In this document: piece by piece, positions 31,575-37,398 of the stretch
Position numbering within the stretch: position 1 is the stretch's first letter
Layout: every line of letters begins with the position of its first letter
Source: an uncultured bacterium
Lineage (GTDB): Bacteria; Actinomycetota; Coriobacteriia; Coriobacteriales; Coriobacteriaceae
Direction of reading: 5' to 3'
DNA: 37,398 nucleotides
Assembly: GCA_905215445.1 (NCBI GenBank)
Contig: CAJMPZ010000018.1
Coordinates: 1-37,398 of the forward strand
Translations under genes and position numbers: made by a program
Notes under the pieces: model-generated
Seen by the model: the letters and a program-made list of their open reading frames with translations, nothing else
Databases searched by the model: none
Told to the model about the DNA's origin: nothing

Positions 31575-33374
31575 GTGTCTGAACAGGTGAATTGTGGTTT
31601 TACTCATGCGTTTGGTGCACGGTTGCTCAATCATGCGGATAGCGCAGCTCTACCGGTTGATGCACACGACTTTTCCGATGCAATCAATCGGTGTTTACTC
31701 GTCGATAAGACTATGTTTATTGCCGATATATTGGACAGTGAAGCACCTGTTGCGCTTTGCTGTCGGCCCAAGGGTTTTGGCAAGAGCATGAATTTATCGA
31801 TGCTCAAGTGCTATTTGGAACGACCTGATCGCCGGCTGCCGGATCGAAGCCTGTTCGCTGGTACCCAGATTTGGCAGGCGGGCGGCGGTCGCTATCGTGA
31901 TGAGTACGCGAGTTATCCGGTCATCATGCTCGACTTTACAGCTGCCGCTTCGAGGCATGGCGCTGGTGCTGCGGCAGCAATTCGCGGGGCTGTCGTGCGC
32001 GAGTGCGCCCGATTACTGCCGCTGCTTGCCGCGCCTGATCTGTCAAGACGTGAGGTTCGTCTTATCGAGAGGGCGGCGCGTGGGGTGGCCAGCGATAAGG
32101 AGATCGATGCGGCGCTTGGCGTGCTTATTAAACTGCTCCAGGCAGCTTTCGATGAGCAGGTTGTTCTTCTGATAGACGACTACGACGCGGTATGTCCAAA
32201 GCGTTTGGACGCTAAGGACGACGGTAGCGTGGATTCCCTAGAGTCGCTCAGCCGAATGTTGTTCGACACCATTGCCGATGCCGGCGACTCGTTGCGATTG
32301 ACGTGTCTGATGTGCGAACGCCCCGGTCATGCCGAGTTTGCGTTGTCCCAACGTGGGGTTTCCTATCGGTCGGCGACAGCGTTGTCGAGTTGGTGTGATC
32401 GATGGTTCGGTTTTTCGGACGACGAAGTCCAAGTGCTGTTGGATTGCATCGGTCGCAACGGCTGTCTGGATGACGCGCGTGAGTGGCTCGAGGGCTATCT
32501 GCTTGGTGGTTTTTATTGCTCGAGCCCGGAGCGCGTGGTGGACTACGCACATCGCGGTTGCGTCGCGCCCGTTCGGGCAGATCTGTATGGTTACGCCGAC
32601 CGTCTGAGCGCATGCGTCGGCGACTGGAATCTCATGCGCCTGTCCGCATTGTTCGATTTACTTGAGGCGCATGGGTTTATTGAGGTGCCAGTGCATGTGC
32701 ATGCCGAGGAGGCCGATGCCGCCAAGCCCGAAGATATCTGGACAGCGCTGTATCTGTCTGGATTTCTTACGACGGACATGACGGGGCATTCGGAAAACGG
32801 CGCGTGCCTTCGTTCCCTGCGTCTGCCTAATAACGAAGTGCGTCAGGCGCTCCGTCTTGTAATTCTGGAATGGTTTGAGTGCGCCGTTGAGGACGTTGGA
32901 GTTATCGACTCGTTCCATGACGGGCTGTGTCGAGGAGACGAGGACACTGTAAAGCAAGCTTTGAGCTGTGCTATCAGCGATCTGGGCATCGATGTGGGCC
33001 AATCAGATATGCCGACAGCCTATCATCTGGCGCTTCAGGGGCTCTGCTTTGGACTGCCCGGCTATTGCAATCCCAGCTCCAAGCGAAGTGGCGTCTCGGA
33101 TCGCTGGGATATCCAGGTGATTCCCACCGGTCGGGTGTTTGACGTGGCCGACACGCTCGGCATGCTCGATGAGCGACCGCTCATTACGGTCAACATGTTG
33201 TACGACCCTGGCGTCGATGCCCTGGGCCTGGAACTGTTGGCGGTTCAGGCGCTGCTCGACATAGAGCGCGACGGCATCGATGATATCCGCGTGCCGCGCC
33301 CCGCCGTCGGGCGCATGCGTTGGGGCTTTGGCTTTGACGGTCAGCGTGTGTCCGTGGTGTGTCAACGACTGTAG
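31575..33374 (+). CDS. AAA-ATPase-like protein with degenerate nuclease-like C-terminus
   Basis: 599 residues from GTG 31575 (AAGGAGAG 6 nt upstream; an upstream in-frame ATG overlaps the preceding terminator). N-terminal AAA-ATPase_like domain: VDKTMFIADIL (43-53), P-loop RPKGFGKS (64-71; the family usually has RPRRFGKS/T), Walker B VVLLIDDYDAV (about 196-206). Most relatives end in a PD-(D/E)XK nuclease domain. Here the C-terminus keeps its outline (WDIQV near 511, a strand ITVNMLY near 537, ELLAVQALLDI helix, WGFGFDG), but the E-x-K of the third strand is replaced by V-N-M. Nuclease activity is therefore doubtful. Its role is unknown; the family is multi-copy in gut bacteria. Confidence 0.85.
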   Translation: MSEQVNCGFTHAFGARLLNHADSAALPVDAHDFSDAINRCLLVDKTMFIADILDSEAPVALCCRPKGFGKSMNLSMLKCYLERPDRRLPDRSLFAGTQIWQAGGGRYRDEYASYPVIMLDFTAAASRHGAGAAAAIRGAVVRECARLLPLLAAPDLSRREVRLIERAARGVASDKEIDAALGVLIKLLQAAFDEQVVLLIDDYDAVCPKRLDAKDDGSVDSLESLSRMLFDTIADAGDSLRLTCLMCERPGHAEFALSQRGVSYRSATALSSWCDRWFGFSDDEVQVLLDCIGRNGCLDDAREWLEGYLLGGFYCSSPERVVDYAHRGCVAPVRADLYGYADRLSACVGDWNLMRLSALFDLLEAHGFIEVPVHVHAEEADAAKPEDIWTALYLSGFLTTDMTGHSENGACLRSLRLPNNEVRQALRLVILEWFECAVEDVGVIDSFHDGLCRGDEDTVKQALSCAISDLGIDVGQSDMPTAYHLALQGLCFGLPGYCNPSSKRSGVSDRWDIQVIPTGRVFDVADTLGMLDERPLITVNMLYDPGVDALGLELLAVQALLDIERDGIDDIRVPRPAVGRMRWGFGFDGQRVSVVCQRL

Positions 33375-33394
33375 CGGCGGGCGAAAGCCCTTTA

Positions 33395-34414
33395 CTACTC
33401 GGCGTCCTTCAGGGGCGGCATGGGCTTCCAGTTGGGATCCTTAACGATCTTGCGGGCGTCCTTCATGCCGCGGCGCAGCGCCGGAATGCCGGTCTTAAAG
33501 CATTTGTCGACTGCTGCCAGACGAATGAACTCCTTGCAGAAGGTCGCGGCATTGCCCAGACGGAACAGCATGGGGTGGTAGTCACCGTAGATCTGCATAT
33601 AGCGAGCGAGGAAGCCTCGGTTGCGCATGATGTAGTAGCGGTTGGTGTCGCTCGTGGAGTTGAGCTGGCGCTTACCGGCGATGTCCCAGTTAGAGACGGC
33701 GCGGGCGCGCTTGAGCACCACGTCGGCGACCACGGCGGCGGGGAAGTGCTGGCTGGCTACGTAACCGTAGCAGGCATCGTCGCCGTAGATAAAGAAGCGC
33801 GCATCGGGCAGGCCAATCTTGTCGACCACGCGTCGCGAGAACATGCCGCCCTCAAAGCACAGCTGGTTCATGGAACGGTAGCCCTCGGGACCCAGATCCC
33901 ACTTGGCGATGGGGTTGGGAATGCCGAGCGAAAGGATGAGCTGGTACTGCCAAAAGAAGGCGCCGCCGTCAAAGTCCAAGCGCGAACCCTGGATAACATC
34001 GTAGCGGTCGGTCCACTTGGCAAGACGCTCGATGCCTTCGGGGATGACGAGCACGTCGTCGTCCATGACCCAGAACCACTGGGCGCCCAGGTCGTATGCG
34101 CATTTAGTGCCGGCGGAGAAGCCGCCCGCACCGCCGCCGTTTTCGAGCTGCGGGGCGTAGATGACACGGTCGGTGCCGCCCTGCGCGTCGGGCTGCTCGG
34201 TGTCGATGCCCCACAGGTTGGCCAGGCGCTCGTTGAATGCGGTGCACATGGCCTCGGTCTCGCGCGAATTCTCGTTATCGATAATCACGATGCGCCAGGG
34301 CGTTGCCGTGAGCTCGGTCATAGAGTCGAACAAGTTGGCCAGGAGTTCCTGGCGCTTGTACGTAACGACGACGATGGCGAGCTTATCGATGGGGGCGGGG
34401 AGGGTTGAAGGCAT
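33395..34414 (-). CDS. family-2 glycosyltransferase, galactofuranosyltransferase-like
   Basis: 339 residues from ATG 34414; the AAAGGA is rather far (about 12 nt), and a longer frame to 34549 has no support. GT-A fold: IVVVTYKR (14-21), IIDNEN, ENGGGAGGFSAG (91-102) and the metal-binding DxD as WVMDDDVLV (Asp118-120). YYIMRNRGFLARY near 270 is typical of GlfT2/rhamnosyl-type enzymes. It probably adds galactofuranose, rhamnose or a similar sugar to a lipid-linked surface polysaccharide at the cytosolic face. Divergent from the other glycosyltransferases. Confidence 0.87.
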   Translation of the reverse strand: MPSTLPAPIDKLAIVVVTYKRQELLANLFDSMTELTATPWRIVIIDNENSRETEAMCTAFNERLANLWGIDTEQPDAQGGTDRVIYAPQLENGGGAGGFSAGTKCAYDLGAQWFWVMDDDVLVIPEGIERLAKWTDRYDVIQGSRLDFDGGAFFWQYQLILSLGIPNPIAKWDLGPEGYRSMNQLCFEGGMFSRRVVDKIGLPDARFFIYGDDACYGYVASQHFPAAVVADVVLKRARAVSNWDIAGKRQLNSTSDTNRYYIMRNRGFLARYMQIYGDYHPMLFRLGNAATFCKEFIRLAAVDKCFKTGIPALRRGMKDARKIVKDPNWKPMPPLKDAE

Positions 34415-34489
34415 GGGGCAATATATCCTTTCACGCGCGGCGCGCATGCGCTGCACGGAAGCTATCGAATACGTCCTTGGGACTGTCCT

Positions 34490-34605
34490 ATTGTAAAGGC
34501 TCGGCGCACTTTGACGGCAAGCTTTGAATAAAACGCAGGAACCTGCCACGGGCCCGCCGCATGACGTGCGGCTACTTTGCCCGCAAGAGGCTCCATAGAT
34601 TATAT
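34490..34605. promoter_or_regulatory. divergent promoter region of the glycosyltransferase genes
   Basis: Plus strand: TTGCCC (34577-34582), 17-bp spacer, TTATAT (34600-34605). Minus strand: -10 TACAAT (34495-34490), with a less clear -35 about 19 bp away. The gap 34415-34670 has no gene. Confidence 0.5.
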
Positions 34606-34670
34606 AAACGCACGCTGGCGCGCTAACCCTTTGATACCATGAAACGACAGGTATTTCCTAAGGAGCACAT

Positions 34671-35774
34671 TTGTCTACTAATTCCTCTGGCAGCCCTGTT
34701 CTGTCGCTGCTTATTCCCATTTACAATGTTCAGCGCTACCTGCGCGAGTGCCTCGATTCCGCCCTGGCGCAGACGCTCAAGGATATTGAGATCATCTGCA
34801 TTAACGACGGGTCGACCGACAACTCGCCGGCGATTATTCGCGAGTATATGGAGCGCGATAGGCGCGTCAAGATGATCGACAAGGCCAACAGCGGCTACGG
34901 CGACTCGATGAACCGCGGTCTGGAGATGGCGCGCGGCAAGTACGTGGGCATCTTGGAGTCCGATGACTTTATGGCGTCCGACGCACTCGAAAAGCTTGTC
35001 TCGGCCGCCGATAGCAATAATGCCGACTTCGCGAAGGCGAACTTTGATTTCTACTGGTCTAAGCCCGAGGAGCGCCGCTCGCTGCACGAGATGTTTAGAC
35101 CTCAGGATTGCGGCAAGCCGGTGCACCCGAGCGATACGACGCAGTTCTTTAAGCAAAAGCCGTCGATTTGGTCGGCCGTGTACCGTCGCGATTTTCTTGA
35201 GCGCAACGGCATTACGTTCCTGCCGACTCCGGGGGCATCCTTTCAGGACACGTCATTCGCCTTTAAGGCGATCGCATGTGCCGACAAGGCTGTTTACCTG
35301 CATGATGCCGTGTTGTCGTATCGCCAGGACAACGAGAATTCCTCGGTCAATTCTTCGGCTAAGGTCTTTTGCGTCAATACCGAGTATGCCGAGATTGAGC
35401 GCTGGATTCGAGAGGATTATGCCCGCGACCACGCAAGTGATGACGTCGCGCGCATGCTCAAGTTCAATCAGCTCATTAAGTACGATTCGTACATGTGGAA
35501 CTACGTGCGCTTGGCGCCTAAGTTCTATAAGGAGTTCCTGGTGCAGATGGCAAAGGAATTTCAGGCGGCCTTGGACGCGGGGGAGTTTTCGCTTGACGAC
35601 CTCAAGCCGTGGAAGCGCGCGAATCTTGCTGCCATCCTCAAAGATCCTGAGGGCTGGGTTGACGAGCATCCGAGTTTTGCGACGGATGGTGCCTTGGGGC
35701 GTGCTAAGTATTACGCCTCGGTTGGAGGCCCAGGCGTGGTCGCCGCCTTTCTCATCGAATCGCTGAGGGGGTAG
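34671..35774 (+). CDS. family-2 glycosyltransferase
   Basis: 367 residues from a TTG codon (34671), chosen because AAGGAG lies 6 nt upstream and no ATG fits the conserved N-terminus. GT-A domain: LLIPIYNVQRYL (13-24), ICINDGSTDNS (42-52), GYGDSMNRGLEMARGKYVGI (75-94), DxD as ESDDF (96-100), and an IWSAVYRRDFL acceptor-side segment. The C-terminal 130 residues are helical. Ends GVVAAFLIESLRG. The next glycosyltransferase starts 6 bp after its stop. It is a close paralogue of the truncated gene at 36896. The sugar is not predictable. Confidence 0.88.
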   Translation: MSTNSSGSPVLSLLIPIYNVQRYLRECLDSALAQTLKDIEIICINDGSTDNSPAIIREYMERDRRVKMIDKANSGYGDSMNRGLEMARGKYVGILESDDFMASDALEKLVSAADSNNADFAKANFDFYWSKPEERRSLHEMFRPQDCGKPVHPSDTTQFFKQKPSIWSAVYRRDFLERNGITFLPTPGASFQDTSFAFKAIACADKAVYLHDAVLSYRQDNENSSVNSSAKVFCVNTEYAEIERWIREDYARDHASDDVARMLKFNQLIKYDSYMWNYVRLAPKFYKEFLVQMAKEFQAALDAGEFSLDDLKPWKRANLAAILKDPEGWVDEHPSFATDGALGRAKYYASVGGPGVVAAFLIESLRG

Positions 35775-35780
35775 GTCGGC

Positions 35781-36821
35781 ATGGGAGAGACCTCGTGTCC
35801 TAAAGCTACCATTATCGTCCCCGTTTACAACTCTGCGCGCTCCATTCAGCGATGCCTCGATTCGCTGTTGGCTCAGTCCGAGCGCTCGATTCAGGTTGTC
35901 TGCGTCAACGACGGTTCAACTGATGATTCGTTGAACGTGTTGCACCAGGTCGCGCAGGCCGACGATCGCGTACTGGTGATTGACCAGGAAAACGCGGGCG
36001 TCTCGTGTGCTCGAAATGCCGGTATCGATGCCGCCGAGGGTGAGACCGTCTTTTTTGTGGACGTCGACGATTACATCGATGCCCAGACGGTCGAGCGCGT
36101 ACTGCATGCCATGGAGTCTGTAGATGCCGAGGCCGCCGTTTTTGGCGGCGTCTGTGAACCAGCCGATGCTGCCCCCAAACGCGTCCAGCAACTCATGAGC
36201 CCCAAAGCCGGTACCTTCGGCGCCCGTGATCCCCAGTTGCTGTTCCATGCGAATGCGCAGCCGTATGCCTGTCGTGCGGCTTTTTCGCGCGAGCTGCTCA
36301 ATCGCGAAGGCATTCGCTTCGCCCCCGGTTTGGCTTTGGGCGAGGATGTCGTCTTCCAATTTGCGGCTTATGCGCTTGCCCGCAAGACCGTCGTCATGCC
36401 GGATAAGTTCTACCACTACGTGATGGAGAGCGAATCGGCGACGCACGAGTTCAACAGTGTCGAGGCTCGCGCCAAAAAGCTTGACGCCCACATGAGGATG
36501 CTCGAGGAGGTCTTGGAGGACTGGGCGGCCTACGGTCTTTTGGACCTGTGTCCCGGCGGGCTGATAACTTGGTTTTTGGACCTTATTGTGTTTGATTTGG
36601 CACGCTTGGACGCTAACGACTACCTCCGTGTAGCCGCTCGCGTCAACATGGACCTCACGACGTTTTTGGGAACGGAGTGGGCGGATATGCCTGCTAAGGG
36701 CGCCGTTCGCCGTGTTGCCCACAAGCTCGTTGCGGCGACCTCGGGTGTTTCGATGGCAGATGCCACGCTGTTCTATCTTTCGACTCGCGGTCTCAAAGCC
36801 TGCCTGGAGCGCTTTATCTAA
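35781..36821 (+). CDS. family-2 glycosyltransferase
   Basis: 346 residues from ATG 35781. Classic GT-A start ATIIVPVYNSARSIQRCLDSL (9-29), VCVNDGSTDDS (40-50), GVSCARNAGIDAAEG (73-87) and DVDDY (94-98). It belongs to the EpsJ/CpsI-like group of polysaccharide enzymes. ALGEDVVFQF (near 192) carries the ED motif near the catalytic base. In an operon with the gene before it. It is clearly different from its two neighbours in sequence, so it likely transfers another sugar or makes another linkage. Confidence 0.88.
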   Translation: MGETSCPKATIIVPVYNSARSIQRCLDSLLAQSERSIQVVCVNDGSTDDSLNVLHQVAQADDRVLVIDQENAGVSCARNAGIDAAEGETVFFVDVDDYIDAQTVERVLHAMESVDAEAAVFGGVCEPADAAPKRVQQLMSPKAGTFGARDPQLLFHANAQPYACRAAFSRELLNREGIRFAPGLALGEDVVFQFAAYALARKTVVMPDKFYHYVMESESATHEFNSVEARAKKLDAHMRMLEEVLEDWAAYGLLDLCPGGLITWFLDLIVFDLARLDANDYLRVAARVNMDLTTFLGTEWADMPAKGAVRRVAHKLVAATSGVSMADATLFYLSTRGLKACLERFI

Positions 36822-36895
36822 TTCCAAGCGCTGCCGCCCGCCGCAACTCGGCTGCTAAAATAACCCTGTTACACGCTATTCAACAGGAGGTTCTC

Positions 36896-37398
36896 TTGCA
36901 GAACTCTGATACCCCTAAAGTTTCGCTGCTTGTTCCCATCTGCAATGTCGAGCGCTACCTGCGCGAGTGCCTCGATTCCGCCGTGGCGCAGACGCTCAGG
37001 GACATCGAGATCATCTGTATCAACGACGGCTCCATCGATAGCTCGCCAGATATCATCCGCGAGTACATGGAGCGCGACCCCCGTGTAAAGATGATCGACA
37101 AGGCCAACAGCGGCTACGGCGACTCGATGAACCGCGGCCTGGAGATGGCGCGCGGCGAGTACGTGGGCATCCTTGAGTCCGATGACTTTATGTTTGAGGA
37201 TTCGCTCCAAAAGCTGGTCGCCAAGGCCGATGCTGAACATGCCGATGTGGTAAAGGGTGACTTTTACCTGTATTGGTCCACGCCCAGCGAGCGCCGTGAG
37301 CTGTTTGGGATCATCGACGAGCATATGGCGGGCGCCGCGTATCGCCCCGTCGACCGCCCGGGCATCTTCTACCGCAAAACTTCCATTTGGTCGGCTAT
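36896..37398 (+). CDS. family-2 glycosyltransferase, cut by window end
   Basis: 167 codons are visible. Start codon TTG 36896 with CAGGAGG 5 nt upstream; again no ATG. Matches the N-terminal half of the 34671 gene almost residue for residue (YLRECLDSAVAQTLRDIEII, GYGDSMNRGLEMARGEYVGI, ESDDF), with 50 identical nucleotides at 37088-37137. Two motif positions are changed: PICNVE for PIYNVQ, and NDGSID for NDGSTD. Whether these affect donor binding is unknown. The gene continues past the window. Confidence 0.88.
   Translation, partial: MQNSDTPKVSLLVPICNVERYLRECLDSAVAQTLRDIEIICINDGSIDSSPDIIREYMERDPRVKMIDKANSGYGDSMNRGLEMARGEYVGILESDDFMFEDSLQKLVAKADAEHADVVKGDFYLYWSTPSERRELFGIIDEHMAGAAYRPVDRPGIFYRKTSIWSA

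Overview
The window is a 37.4 kb stretch of a high-GC bacterial chromosome. The protein set fits a gut coriobacterium (Actinomycetota, class Coriobacteriia), most likely Collinsella or a close relative. It includes a Rho with a very long Ala/Pro/Lys/Arg-rich N-terminus, a sufCBDSU operon with a divergent Rrf2/IscR-type regulator, a GGGtGRT protein paired with a NifU-like scaffold, CarD, VanZ-like and LPXTG-type surface proteins. There is no rRNA gene in the window, so the genus is an inference from protein families and style.

Layout. 1-830: repeats, tRNA-Ala(CGC) and a small coiled-coil membrane protein. 914-6545: pncB (NAD salvage), then proB and proA (proline synthesis) separated by an opposite-strand proline-iminopeptidase-like hydrolase. 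6616-10005: HD-domain protein, CarD-type regulator, argS. 10006-10793: almost 800 bp without a gene, holding two related, structured palindromic elements and a rho promoter. 10794-15519: rho, a two-TM acidic protein and a VanZ-like protein. 15634-17846 (minus): ROK fructokinase and a class I aminotransferase. 18011-18700: tRNA-His, two tRNA-Lys(CUU), and a tandem duplication carrying a 20-nt tRNA-Lys 3' remnant. 18697-22237 (minus): a fumarate-reductase-type flavoprotein, the GGGtGRT protein and a NifU-like scaffold. 22641-23450: a REP-associated tyrosine transposase (RAYT)-like protein. 23516-29417: the suf operon and its regulator. 29557-33374: a sortase-anchored, possibly muralytic surface protein and an AAA-ATPase-like protein. 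33395-37398: four family-2 glycosyltransferases, the last cut by the window edge.

How the parts relate. The suf genes (C-B-D-S-U) are translationally coupled and form a complete Fe-S assembly line; the divergent Rrf2 protein keeps three cysteines, so it is probably an Fe-S sensing regulator. The GGGtGRT/NifU-like pair nearby is a second cysteine-rich scaffold system of unknown role. The glycosyltransferases look like part of a cell-surface polysaccharide locus continuing to the right.

The most unusual layer is between the genes. At least eight intergenic sites carry short hairpin or direct-repeat elements built around a GGGAC/GTCCC core, in several sub-families, and the window also encodes a RAYT-like HUH protein, the enzyme type known to go with REP palindromes elsewhere. 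Separately, the argS-rho interval holds two copies of a roughly 140-150 nt hairpin element whose inner 52 nt are 75% identical while the outer arms differ in sequence but still pair within each copy. That pattern suggests a selected structure.
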